Origin: Amnibacterium kyonggiense
GTDB lineage: Bacteria; Actinomycetota; Actinomycetes; Actinomycetales; Microbacteriaceae
Assembly (NCBI RefSeq): GCF_004364555.1
Contig: NZ_SOAM01000002.1
Coordinates: 310,001 to 374,000 of the forward strand
Direction: 5' to 3'
DNA length: 64,000 nucleotides
Shown: in pieces, positions 31,957-40,776 of the stretch
Position numbering within the stretch: the first letter of the stretch is position 1
Layout of the letters: each line of letters starts with the position of its first letter
Position numbers and translations under genes: made by a program
Notes under the pieces: model-generated
The model's input: the letters and a program-made list of their open reading frames with translations, nothing else
The model's database searches: none
Told to the model about the DNA's origin: nothing

Positions 31957-34068
31957 ATGCCCCAGACGATCTACCTGGCGTCCGTGGAGGGCCACACCGG
32001 GAAGTCGGCCGTGGCGCTCGGGCTCGTGGAGGCCCTGACCCGCCGGGTCGGCCGCGTCGGCGTGTTCCGGCCGGTCGGGCGCGGCAGCGACGGCGACTAC
32101 GTGCTCGACCTGCTGCTCAGCAGGGCGACCGCGGACGTGTCGCCGGCGGAGTCGGTCGGCACCACGTACGCCGCCGTCCACCACGACCCGGACGCGGCGC
32201 TCGGGACGATCGTCGAGCGGTTCCGGGCCATGGCGGACCGGTGCGACGCCGTGCTGATCGTCGGCAGCGACTACACCGACGTCGGCACCCCGACCGAGCT
32301 CTCCTTCAACGCGCGCGTCGCCGCGAACCTCGGCGCCCCGGTCGTGCTCGTGCTCGGCGGGCGGCGCCCGGACGGTCGCATCGGGCGCACCGCGCAGGAG
32401 GTCGAGCAGGTCGCGGAGATCGCGCTCGGCGAGTTCCGCTCCGAGCACGCGGAGCTCGTCGGCGTCGTCGTGAACCGCGCGGAGGCCGCCGAGCTCGGCG
32501 CCATCCCCGGCGTCCTCCGGCCGCTGGTGCCGGAGGACGTGCCCGTGTACGCGATCCCGGAGGACGTCGCCCTCGTCGCCCCGGCGCTCCGCGCGGTGCT
32601 CGCGGCGGCGGACGCGCGGCTCGTCGCCGGCGATCAGGCGCTGACCGAGCGGACCGTGTCCGGCATCGTGGTCGCCGCGATGACGCTCGAGAACGTGCTC
32701 CCCCGCCTCGTCGAGGGCGCGCTCGTGGTCGTGCCGAGCGACCGCGTGGACACGCTCCTCGGCGTGCTGCTCGCGCACGGCTCGCAGACGTTCCCCTCCC
32801 TGACCGGCGTCGTGCTCTCCGGCGGCTTCCCGCTGCCGCCGAACGTCGAGCGGCTCATCGAGGGCCTCCACGTGACGCTCCCGGTCGCCTCCACCGATCT
32901 CGGGACCTACGAGACGACCACCGCCGTCTCCGCGGTGCGCAGCACCCTCGCGGCGGAGTCGCCCCAGAAGGCGGCGGAGGCGCTCGCGCTGTTCGAGGAG
33001 CACGTCGACGCCGACCGGCTGCTCGCGCGCGTCGACCTCCACACCTCCGCGGTGGTCACGCCGATCATGTTCGAGTACGGCCTGCTCGCCCGGGCGCGCG
33101 CCCGCAAGCGGCACATCGTGCTGCCGGAGGGCGACGACGACCGCGTGCTCGAGGCCGCCGGCGTCGTGCTCGCCCGGGACGTGGCCGACCTCACGATCCT
33201 CGGCCGGGAGGTGCAGGTGCGCTCGCGGGCGCTCGGGCTCGGCATCGACCTCGGACGCGCGCACGTGATCGACCCGGCGACGAGCCCGCTGCGCGAGCGG
33301 TTCGCCGAGACCTACGCGCGGGAGCGGGCGCACAAGAACGTGTCGCTCGAGCTCGCGCGCGACACCGTCACCGACGTCTCCTACTTCGGGACGCTCATGG
33401 TCCACCTCGGGCTCGCCGACGGGATGGTGTCCGGCGCCGCGCACACCACCGCGCACACGATCCGGCCCGCGTTCGAGCTGATCAAGACGGCGCCGGGCGT
33501 CTCCGTCGTCTCGAGCGTGTTCCTCATGGCGCTCGCGGACCGGGTGCTCGTCTACGGCGACTGCGCGGTGATCCCGGACCCGACCAGCGAGCAGCTCGCC
33601 GACATCGCGATCTCCGCGGCCGGCACCGCGGAGCAGTTCGGCATCGACCCGCGGATCGCGATGCTCTCCTACTCGACCGGCACCTCCGGCAGCGGGGCGG
33701 ACGTGGAGAAGGTGCGCGCCGCGACCGCGCTCGTGCGCGAGCGCGCGCCCGAGCTGCTCGTCGAGGGGCCGATCCAGTACGACGCGGCCGCCGATCCGGC
33801 CGTCGCGGCGGCGAAGATGCCGGGTTCCGCGGTCGCGGGCCGCGCGACCGTCTTCGTGTTCCCGGACCTGAACACGGGCAACAACACCTACAAGGCCGTG
33901 CAGCGCTCCTCGAACGCCCTCGCGATCGGGCCCGTGCTGCAGGGCCTGAACAAGCCGATCAACGACCTCTCGAGAGGTGCCCTCGTGCGGGACATCGTCA
34001 ACACCATCGCGATCACCGCGATCCAGGCGCAGGCCGAGTCGGCGCACGCCGCGGCGGTGTCCGCGTGA
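31957..34068 (+). CDS. pta: phosphate acetyltransferase (long form)
   Basis: Product of 703 residues that interconverts acetyl-CoA and acetyl phosphate. N-terminal P-loop domain (YLASVEGHTGKSAVALGL, 5-22), central DRTGG domain (about 215-325), C-terminal PTA domain (about 375-700) with HIVLPEGDDDRVLEAAG, GLADGMVSGAAHTTAHTIRP and LLSYSTGTSGSGADVEKV-type signature (LSYSTGTSGSG). Length equals E. coli Pta. TACGCT lies 6 nt before ATG, giving a leaderless message. It overlaps ackA as GTGA. Confidence 0.95.
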   Translation: MPQTIYLASVEGHTGKSAVALGLVEALTRRVGRVGVFRPVGRGSDGDYVLDLLLSRATADVSPAESVGTTYAAVHHDPDAALGTIVERFRAMADRCDAVLIVGSDYTDVGTPTELSFNARVAANLGAPVVLVLGGRRPDGRIGRTAQEVEQVAEIALGEFRSEHAELVGVVVNRAEAAELGAIPGVLRPLVPEDVPVYAIPEDVALVAPALRAVLAAADARLVAGDQALTERTVSGIVVAAMTLENVLPRLVEGALVVVPSDRVDTLLGVLLAHGSQTFPSLTGVVLSGGFPLPPNVERLIEGLHVTLPVASTDLGTYETTTAVSAVRSTLAAESPQKAAEALALFEEHVDADRLLARVDLHTSAVVTPIMFEYGLLARARARKRHIVLPEGDDDRVLEAAGVVLARDVADLTILGREVQVRSRALGLGIDLGRAHVIDPATSPLRERFAETYARERAHKNVSLELARDTVTDVSYFGTLMVHLGLADGMVSGAAHTTAHTIRPAFELIKTAPGVSVVSSVFLMALADRVLVYGDCAVIPDPTSEQLADIAISAAGTAEQFGIDPRIAMLSYSTGTSGSGADVEKVRAATALVRERAPELLVEGPIQYDAAADPAVAAAKMPGSAVAGRATVFVFPDLNTGNNTYKAVQRSSNALAIGPVLQGLNKPINDLSRGALVRDIVNTIAITAIQAQAESAHAAAVSA

Positions 34069-35183
34069 CCGGCGCCGTCTTCGTGCTGAACGCGGGCTCG
34101 TCGTCGCTGAAGTACCAGCTCGTCGACCCGGACTCGGGCGACGTCCACGCGGCCGGTACCGTCGAGCGGATCGGCGAGGAGGGCGGCGTCCCCGACCACG
34201 AGGCCGCGGTGCGGCAAGCGCTCGCCGCGATCGACGGGAAGCCGGAGCCGGACGCGGTCGGGCACCGCGTCGTGCATGGCGGCGACCGGTTCGACGCGGC
34301 GACCGTCGTGACGCCGGAGGTCGAGCGGGCGATCGACGAGCTCGCCGCGCTCGCCCCCCTCCACAACCCTGCGAACCTGCAGGGCATCCGGGCCGCGCAG
34401 GCCGTGCTCGACGTGCCGCAGGTCGCCGTCTTCGACACGGCGTTCCACCGCACCATCCCGGCGTCGGCGGCGACCTACGCGATCCCCGCCGACCTCGCCC
34501 GCGAGCACCAGGTGCGCCGGTACGGGTTCCACGGCACGTCGCACCAGTACGTCTCCCGGGCCGCCGCGGCGTTCCTCGGCGTCCCGCTCGAGGCGTCGCG
34601 GATCATCGTGCTGCACCTCGGCAACGGCGCGTCCGCCTGCGCGGTGCGCGGCGGCCGGTCAGTCGACACCTCGATGGGCATGACGCCGCTCGAGGGGCTC
34701 GTCATGGGGACGCGGAGCGGGGACATCGACCCGGCCGCGATCTTCCACCTGCACCGCCAGGCGGGGCTCGGCTTCGAGGAGCTCGAGCAGCTGCTGAACC
34801 GCGAGAGCGGCCTGAAGGGCCTCACCGGTCGGGGCGACATGCGCGACGTGCAGGCGGCGGCCGCGGAGGGCGACGAGGCGGCCGAGGCGGCGCTCGCCGT
34901 GTACCGGCACCGGCTGCGGCACTACATCGGCGCGTACCTCGCCGAGCTCGGCGGCCTCGACGCGCTCGTCTTCACGGCGGGCGTCGGGGAGAACAACTCG
35001 CTGCTCCGACGCCGCACCCTCGAACCGCTCGGCCACCTCGGGCTGCAGGTCGATCCGGACCGCAACGAGGTCGCGTCGAAGGCCGCGCGGCGGATCTCCC
35101 CCGACGACGCGCCCGTCGCCGTGCTCGTCGTGCCGACGAACGAGGAGCTCGAGATCGCTCGGCAGACGGCCGCGGTGGTCTGA
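34065..35183 (+). CDS. ackA: acetate kinase
   Basis: Product of 372 residues that makes ATP and acetate from acetyl phosphate. ASKHA-fold signatures: FVLNAGSSSLKY at the N-terminus, RRYGFHGTSHQYVS, VLHLGNGASACAV, SMGMTPLEGLVMGTRSGD and FTAGVGENN. GTG start overlaps the pta stop by 4 nt. The pair gives overflow acetate or acetate uptake, and acetyl phosphate may also be removed by the acylphosphatase encoded nearby. It ends 6 nt before the convergent reductase gene. Confidence 0.95.
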   Translation: MTGAVFVLNAGSSSLKYQLVDPDSGDVHAAGTVERIGEEGGVPDHEAAVRQALAAIDGKPEPDAVGHRVVHGGDRFDAATVVTPEVERAIDELAALAPLHNPANLQGIRAAQAVLDVPQVAVFDTAFHRTIPASAATYAIPADLAREHQVRRYGFHGTSHQYVSRAAAAFLGVPLEASRIIVLHLGNGASACAVRGGRSVDTSMGMTPLEGLVMGTRSGDIDPAAIFHLHRQAGLGFEELEQLLNRESGLKGLTGRGDMRDVQAAAAEGDEAAEAALAVYRHRLRHYIGAYLAELGGLDALVFTAGVGENNSLLRRRTLEPLGHLGLQVDPDRNEVASKAARRISPDDAPVAVLVVPTNEELEIARQTAAVV

Positions 35184-35189
35184 GGAGCG

Positions 35190-36023
35190 CTACTCCCCCG
35201 CGAGCGCCTGCTCGAGGGTGCGGGGCGCGTGCCCGGTGAGTCGCTCGACGTCGCCGGTCGTGCGGGCGAGCGCGCCGCCGCCGATCGCGGTGTAGGTGCT
35301 GACCCAGGCGTCGAGCTGCCACTGCTGGTCGGTCAGCGGACGGCGGGAGGCGTACGCCTCCTCGAGCGTCTGATCGACGAAGGAGAAGGGCCTGCCGAGC
35401 GCGGCGGTCATCCGCTCGGCCGCGTCCGCGAACGAGATCGCCTCGCCACCCGTGAGGACGTAGGTGGCGTCCTCGTGCGCCGCCGGGTCGCGCAGCACCG
35501 CGAGCGCCGCGTCCGCGACGTCCGCGCGGGCCACGGCCGCGACCCGGCCGTCGCCCGCGGGCCCGGCGATCACGCCGTCCGACCCGGCGAACAGCGGGAA
35601 GAAGTCGAGGTAGAAGCTGTCGCGGAGGAACGTCCAGCGCATCCCGCTCCCGCGGATCGCCTGCTCCGTGTGCCAGTGGTCGCGACCGAGGGTGAAGTCG
35701 GCGTCCGGCGCGGCGCCGTCGAAGCTCGTGTACACGACGTGGCCGACGCCCGCCTCCGCGGCCGCGCGGACCGCGGTGCGGTGCTGCTCGAGCCGGTCCT
35801 GCGCCTCCGCGCCGGAGACGAGGAGCAGCACCTCGACGCCGGTCAGCGCCTCCCGCATCGCGGCGCCGTCCGCGTACGTCGCGACGCGGACCTCCGGATC
35901 GCCCTCGATCGCGGGCGCTCGGCGCGGGTCGCGGAGGATCAGCCGGTCGACGTCGGGGCCGAGGGCGCGGGCGACGCGGCCGCCCACGGCTCCGGTCGCG
36001 CCCGTGATCGCGATGGTGGTCAT
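35190..36023 (-). CDS. NmrA-like NAD(P)-binding reductase
   Basis: Product of 277 residues, an atypical SDR: AITGATGAVGGRVARAL at the N-terminus binds the dinucleotide, HVVYTSFDGAAPD and RDHWHTEQAIRGSGMRWTFLR are typical of the quinone-oxidoreductase-2/NmrA group. The classical Tyr-x-x-x-Lys is absent, so it may be a sensor or act by another chemistry. The ATG at 36023 starts the Rossmann motif; upstream frame is open for 14 more codons. Convergent with ackA. Confidence 0.82.
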   Translation of the reverse strand: MTTIAITGATGAVGGRVARALGPDVDRLILRDPRRAPAIEGDPEVRVATYADGAAMREALTGVEVLLLVSGAEAQDRLEQHRTAVRAAAEAGVGHVVYTSFDGAAPDADFTLGRDHWHTEQAIRGSGMRWTFLRDSFYLDFFPLFAGSDGVIAGPAGDGRVAAVARADVADAALAVLRDPAAHEDATYVLTGGEAISFADAAERMTAALGRPFSFVDQTLEEAYASRRPLTDQQWQLDAWVSTYTAIGGGALARTTGDVERLTGHAPRTLEQALAGE

Positions 36024-36133
36024 GCCGGGTGCAGCACCGCCGCGGCCCGCTGCATTCCCCTCCACAGGACGCGGTCCTGCACTCGACGGCCCGTCGGGCT
36101 CCTCGCGGCACGGTCGGAGGTCATACTGGCGCG

Positions 36134-37252
36134 ATGCTCCGCAGGGTCCTGGCCGTCTCCGCCGCGCTCGCCGCGGCGCTGACGGGCGCGACCGGGACCG
36201 CCGCGTGGGCGGACGCCCCCACGGCGTCGACGGTCGCGACCGGGCACGACGTCTCCTACCCGCAGTGCGGCCGCGACCTGCCGGCCGTCGACGACATCGC
36301 CGTGGTCGGGGTCAACGCGGGCACCGGGACGACGACGAACCCGTGCCTCGCCGAGCAGCTCGCCTGGGGCGACCGGTTCACGGACGACGGCACGCTGCTC
36401 CGCGCCGACGTGTACGTGAACACGGCGAACCCCGGTCACCTCGGCGACTGGTGGCCGACCGCCGACATCACCCGCGCGGGCGCGCCGGTGACGAACCCGG
36501 CGGGCAGCTGCGCCGGCGCCGAGGACGCGGCGTGCGCGTACGTGTACGGGTACTCGATCGGCGCCGACGACGTCGCGCAGCGGGGCGTCGGCGACGCCGC
36601 GCACCGCTTCTGGTGGCTCGACGTCGAGACCATGAACTCCTGGAGCTGGGACCGCAAGGCGAACCTCGCCGCGATCGAGGGCATGGCCGCGGCCATCCAT
36701 GCGGCCGGCGCGGATGTCGGCATCTACTCCACGCCCCGCCAGTGGGACCTCATCGTCGGCGACGCGACGCCGTCGGTCGTCCTCGCCGGGGCGCCGAGCT
36801 GGATCGCGGGCGCCACCACGCGGGCCGGGGCGCTCGCCAACTGCGCCGCCGCCCCGCTGACGCCCGGCGGGCGGGTGCGGATGGTCCAGTGGGTCGAGCA
36901 CGGCATCGATCACGACATCGCCTGCGGCGTCGGGGTGCGCGGCACCCGGCCCGTGCTGCGCGGCTCGGCGGAGGTCGGCTCGCCCCTGACCGTCGGGATC
37001 GGCACGTGGGGGCCCTACGGGCTCGCGTTCGACTACGTCTGGACCCGCGACGGCGTCCCGATCCCGGACGCGACCGACCCGGCGTACACGCCGACCGTCG
37101 ACGACGTCGGCACGCACATCGCCGTCCAGGTGACGGGCAGCCGCATCGGGGCGCCGCCCCTCACCCTGACGAGCGACGCGATCGCCGTCAGCGACCCCGC
37201 CGAGGAGCAGATCGCCGTGAACGTCGCCCGCGCCCTCCGGTTCGCCCGATGA
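36134..37252 (+). CDS. secreted GH25-like protein with Ig-like C-terminal domain (copy 1)
   Basis: Product of 372 residues. Signal peptide with likely cleavage after AWA near residue 26. Catalytic-type TIM barrel (about 33-270): HDVSYPQCG, VVGVNAGTGTTTNPCLAEQL, VYVNTANPG, CAYVYGYSIG, WWLDVETMNSWSW (Asp-x-Glu at the lysozyme-like site), VGIYSTPRQWD. An Ig-like domain (about 280-350) has LTVGIGTWGPYGLAFDYVWT and DVGTHIAVQVTG. It probably acts on cell wall or another glycan. CATACT is 6 nt before ATG. It overlaps its paralogue by 4 nt. Confidence 0.8.
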   Translation: MLRRVLAVSAALAAALTGATGTAAWADAPTASTVATGHDVSYPQCGRDLPAVDDIAVVGVNAGTGTTTNPCLAEQLAWGDRFTDDGTLLRADVYVNTANPGHLGDWWPTADITRAGAPVTNPAGSCAGAEDAACAYVYGYSIGADDVAQRGVGDAAHRFWWLDVETMNSWSWDRKANLAAIEGMAAAIHAAGADVGIYSTPRQWDLIVGDATPSVVLAGAPSWIAGATTRAGALANCAAAPLTPGGRVRMVQWVEHGIDHDIACGVGVRGTRPVLRGSAEVGSPLTVGIGTWGPYGLAFDYVWTRDGVPIPDATDPAYTPTVDDVGTHIAVQVTGSRIGAPPLTLTSDAIAVSDPAEEQIAVNVARALRFAR

Positions 37253-38310
37253 GGCGCGGTCCGCGGCTCGCCGCCGCGATCACCGCCGCCGTCCTCGCCG
37301 CCGTCCTCGTCCCGCAGACCGCGTTCGCGTCGACGGCGCCCGCCGTCGGCGGCGGCGACGTCTCCTACTACCAGGGCACCACGACGCTGCCGGACAGCAC
37401 GCAGCTCGACTTCGCGATCGTCGGCGTGAACGCCGGCCGGCCCACCGACCCGAACCCGTCCCTCGCCGATCAGCTCGCCTGGGCCGCGCAGTCCAGGGGC
37501 GTCGGGCACGCGAAGGTCGACGTCTACGTCGCCTCGGCGAACCCCGGGACCGCCGGCACGTGGTGGCCGAGCAGCGACCGGACGAAGGCGGGGACGAAGG
37601 TCCGCTCCCCGTACGGCTCGTGCACGGCGAGGAAGGCCACGCAGGCCTGCGCGTGGGTCTACGGCAACTCGTACGGCCGCGACGACGTCCACACGGTGCC
37701 CGCCGGCACCGCCATCGGCACGTGGTGGATCGACGTCGAGCAGGACAACACGTGGAGCTCGTCGACGGCGCGGAACCGTGCTGTCGTCGAGGGCATGGTC
37801 GCCGGCCTGCAGGCCGGGAAGCAGCGGGTCGGGATCTACGCGCTCAGCGGTCAGTTCCGCGACATCCTCGGCACCGTCCCGGCGTCCTCCTCGGTCACGA
37901 AGCTGCCGGCCTGGGTCGCCGGGGCGAAGGACGAGGCGGCGGCGCTGCAGCGGTGCAGCGGCGCCTCGCTGACAGCCGGGCGCGTCACGCTCGTGCAGTG
38001 GGTCGACTTCGCGAACACCGTCGACCACGACGTCGCGTGCGGCGTGCTCACGCAGCCGAAGCCGACGATCGGCGGGACGTACCGCGCCGGACACCGGCTC
38101 ACCGCGAAGGTGAGGACCTGGAGCCCGAGCGGCGTCCACCTCACCTACCGCTGGACGCGCGACGGCCATCCGATCGCTAAGGCGACCCATCGGACGTACA
38201 CGCTGAAGAAGGCGGACCGGCACCACCGCATCGGCGTCACGGTCACCGGCGTCCTGACCGGGTACAGCACGGCCGTGCAGCGGAGCGCGACCCACCGCAT
38301 CCCCCGCTGA
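37249..38310 (+). CDS. secreted GH25-like protein with Ig-like C-terminal domain (copy 2)
   Basis: Product of 353 residues, tandem paralogue of the preceding gene. Signal peptide (cleavage after AFA near 27), barrel with GGDVSYYQGTTTLPDS, VGVNAGRPTDPNPSLADQLAWA, CAWVYGNSYG, TWWIDVEQDNTWSS and VTLVQWVDFANTVDHDVACG, Ig-like domain TYRAGHRLTAKVRTWSPSGV to DRHHRIGVTVTG. The two proteins keep the same order of motifs but differ over most positions, so the duplication is old. ATG overlaps the upstream stop (ATGA). Confidence 0.8.
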   Translation: MRRGPRLAAAITAAVLAAVLVPQTAFASTAPAVGGGDVSYYQGTTTLPDSTQLDFAIVGVNAGRPTDPNPSLADQLAWAAQSRGVGHAKVDVYVASANPGTAGTWWPSSDRTKAGTKVRSPYGSCTARKATQACAWVYGNSYGRDDVHTVPAGTAIGTWWIDVEQDNTWSSSTARNRAVVEGMVAGLQAGKQRVGIYALSGQFRDILGTVPASSSVTKLPAWVAGAKDEAAALQRCSGASLTAGRVTLVQWVDFANTVDHDVACGVLTQPKPTIGGTYRAGHRLTAKVRTWSPSGVHLTYRWTRDGHPIAKATHRTYTLKKADRHHRIGVTVTGVLTGYSTAVQRSATHRIPR

Positions 38311-38357
38311 GCGCGCTCCCACCGCGCGGTCGGGCTGCGCTGGCAGGCTCCCGGGTC

Positions 38358-38546
38358 ATGGACACCATCGGCAGCGACCCCATCGACGGCACCGAGGCGG
38401 ACGTCGCCGACCTGCTCGACCAGGCCGAGCCGCCGACCTCCGAGCCGATCGCGGCGGCGCTCGAGGAGCGCGAGCGCATCGTCGCGACCGACCCCGAGCT
38501 GACGGGCCTGGAGGCCGAGGAGGCGGAGGACTCCGGCCAGGCCTGA
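38358..38546 (+). CDS. small acidic hypothetical protein
   Basis: Product of 62 residues, strongly acidic, with no membrane segment or known domain: begins MDTIGSDPIDGTEADVADLL and has an ALEERERIVATDPELTG helix. CAGGCT 8 nt before the ATG could be a -10. The frame has the codon use of its neighbours. Similar small acidic proteins are common in Microbacteriaceae; the incomplete ORF at 63894 looks alike in composition. Function unknown. Confidence 0.6.
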   Translation: MDTIGSDPIDGTEADVADLLDQAEPPTSEPIAAALEERERIVATDPELTGLEAEEAEDSGQA

Positions 38547-38583
38547 CCCGAGCCGGAAACATCGCCCCGCCACACTGGCGGGC

Positions 38584-39948
38584 ATGACCCTCCTCGTCGT
38601 CGGTGCCCGCCTGATCACCATGGCCGGGGACGGCTCCGGCTATCGCGAGCACGGCTGGATGCGGGTCGACGAGGGCCGGATCACCGCCCTCGGCGCGGGT
38701 GAGCCGCCCGAGGTCGCCGGCGCGGAGATGCTCGACGTCCGCGGTGCCTTCGTCGCGCCGGGCTTCGTCTCCGCGCACAGCCACCTCTTCACGAGCGGCG
38801 CCCGCGGCCTCGGCGTCGAGTCGACGCTCTACGGCTGGTGCGACTCCATGCTCGGGCTGATGAGCCACGCCTCACCCGAGGACTACTACTGGTCCTCGCT
38901 GCACGGCTCGCTCGACTTCATCGCGAACGGCACCACGACCGCGTTCGACTTCACCGACCCGCGCATCCCGTGGGAGCCGATGGTCGACGGCGCGAAGAGC
39001 GGGGCCGGGCGGCTGCGGCCGCTCGAGCAGCAGACCCGGCAGATCGACGCGAAGCGGGACAGCGGCCTCCGGTTCATCAACGCGGCGAGCCTCGACGACG
39101 CGATCGGGTCGGACGAGGAGGTGCTCGACCGGTTCGGCCTGATGGTCGACCACGTCCGCGGCATGGACCCGGACTTCGCGCTCGGCGCGGCGATCATGGG
39201 CGCCGTCCAGTGGTCTCCGCGCCCGAACGCCGCGGAGCTCGAGGTCGCCGCGATGCGCCGGTACGGCGTGATCAACGAGGCGCACTTCCTCGAGACGCGG
39301 GAGGCCGTCGAGCTCCAGCGGTCGAAGTTCGCGCTGTACCGCGACGCGGGCGCGCTCGAGCTCGGCCTCATCTTCGGCCACTTCATCCAGACGACGCCGG
39401 AGATCATCGCCGAGGCCGCCGCGCGCGGCGGCCGGATGTCCTGGCAGCCCGCATCGAACGGCCGGCTCGCCTCCGGCACCGCGGACATCGTCCGGATCCG
39501 CGAGGCGGGCATGCCGATCGGCGTCGGCCTCGACGACCAGGCCTGCACGGACGTCTCCGACCCGTGGCAGAACATGCGGATCGGGATGTACGCCGTCCGC
39601 GCGGCCTCCGGCGACCCCCTGGCCGTGCTCCCGGAGGACGTGCTGCGGATGGCGACGCTCGGGTCCGCGGAGGTCCTCGGCGTCGCGGACCGCGTCGGCA
39701 GCCTGGAGGTGGGCAAGTTCGCCGACTTCGTGGTCGTCGACCCGCGGAAGCCCGACATGGGCCCGCTCTGGCACCCGGTCCGGAACTACGTCCTCTCGAC
39801 GACCCTCCGGAACCTCTCCCGGGTCTACATCGGCGGCGAGCTCGTCGCGGAGGACGGGGTGTCGACGAACCCGCTCGCCGAGCGCGCGGTCGACGAGGTC
39901 CACCGCCGCATGCCTGCTGTCGCGGCGGCGTGGGGCCACCCCGCCTGA
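38584..39948 (+). CDS. amidohydrolase family protein
   Basis: Product of 454 residues, metal-dependent TIM-barrel hydrolase/deaminase. Ligands: PGFVSAHSHLF (His-x-His), INEAHFLET (His), IFGHFIQTT (His), VGLDDQACTD (Asp). The N- and C-terminal parts form the small beta-sandwich (GRITALGAG; VGKFADFVVVDP). Order and spacing resemble the chlorohydrolase/S-adenosylhomocysteine-deaminase group, but LDDQACTD is not a standard version; substrate unknown. CACACT lies 7 nt before ATG. Convergent with the glycosyltransferase gene. Confidence 0.88.
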   Translation: MTLLVVGARLITMAGDGSGYREHGWMRVDEGRITALGAGEPPEVAGAEMLDVRGAFVAPGFVSAHSHLFTSGARGLGVESTLYGWCDSMLGLMSHASPEDYYWSSLHGSLDFIANGTTTAFDFTDPRIPWEPMVDGAKSGAGRLRPLEQQTRQIDAKRDSGLRFINAASLDDAIGSDEEVLDRFGLMVDHVRGMDPDFALGAAIMGAVQWSPRPNAAELEVAAMRRYGVINEAHFLETREAVELQRSKFALYRDAGALELGLIFGHFIQTTPEIIAEAAARGGRMSWQPASNGRLASGTADIVRIREAGMPIGVGLDDQACTDVSDPWQNMRIGMYAVRAASGDPLAVLPEDVLRMATLGSAEVLGVADRVGSLEVGKFADFVVVDPRKPDMGPLWHPVRNYVLSTTLRNLSRVYIGGELVAEDGVSTNPLAERAVDEVHRRMPAVAAAWGHPA

Positions 39949-39951
39949 CGA

Positions 39952-40731
39952 TCAGGGGTGCAGGCGCTTCGGGACGAGGCGCCCGAGAGGGCCGATCCCG
40001 AACCCGGTGCCGACCAGCCGGCCGGCGCGCGTCTCGCGGAGCCGGTCCGCGTTCATCCGCATGGTGTGGCCGGTGCGCCCGAGCGCGGCGCCGAGCCGCG
40101 GGATGGAGGAGATCGCCCGGGTCGACACCGCGACGGCGAGCCGCGGCTCGAAGCGGACCCGGCGGGTGCGGCCGAGCCGCATCGTGAGGTCGAGGTCGTC
40201 GTGCACGCCCGGGTCGGTGCGGTGGACGTCACCCCGCACCTCCTCCCACACGGCGCGCTTCATCGCGAAGTTCGAGCCGTGCAGCGGCACCTGCCCGAGG
40301 GCGATCCCGAAGAAGCCGTAGTAGACGCCGTGGTACCCGGCCGACGCGACCAGGCGGCGGGCGGGGCTCAGGTCGGCGAACACCCCGCGCCCGGTCACCG
40401 CATCGAGCGCCGGGTCGACGGCGAACGCCCCGCGGATCTCGCGCAGCCAGTCCATCGGCGGCAGGGAGTCGGCGTCGAGGCGGGCGATGAGGTCGCCGGT
40501 CGCCGCGTCGTAGCCGCGGGCGGCCGCCGCTGCCATGCCCGGCATCGCCTCCGGCACCACCGTCGCGCCGGCCGCCCGGGCGACGAGCGCGGTCTCCCGG
40601 CTCGTGCCGTTGTCGATCACGAGGACCTCGTGCGGCGGGACGTCCTGGCGTGCGAGGGCCTCGAGGCACAGGCCGAGGTACGGCGCGTCGTCGCGCACCG
40701 GTACGACCACGGAGATCCGAGGCGGGGTCAC
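39952..40731 (-). CDS. family 2 glycosyltransferase
   Basis: Product of about 259 residues with a GT-A fold: ISVVVPVRDDAPYLGLCLEA at the N-terminus, EVLVIDNGTS, LIARLDADSLPPMDW (DxD metal site), and GSNFAMKRAVWEEVRGDVHR, then DPGVHDDLDLTMRLG (acceptor-site ED-like motif). The C-terminal 60 residues hold basic helices that could rest on the membrane. The GTG at 40731 is the first start before the domain; a TTG four codons earlier is possible. Acceptor and sugar unknown. Confidence 0.85.
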   Translation of the reverse strand: MTPPRISVVVPVRDDAPYLGLCLEALARQDVPPHEVLVIDNGTSRETALVARAAGATVVPEAMPGMAAAAARGYDAATGDLIARLDADSLPPMDWLREIRGAFAVDPALDAVTGRGVFADLSPARRLVASAGYHGVYYGFFGIALGQVPLHGSNFAMKRAVWEEVRGDVHRTDPGVHDDLDLTMRLGRTRRVRFEPRLAVAVSTRAISSIPRLGAALGRTGHTMRMNADRLRETRAGRLVGTGFGIGPLGRLVPKRLHP

Positions 40732-40776
40732 GTCCTCATTCAACCGCGCCGGGCGGGAGAATGGGGACGAGAACCC

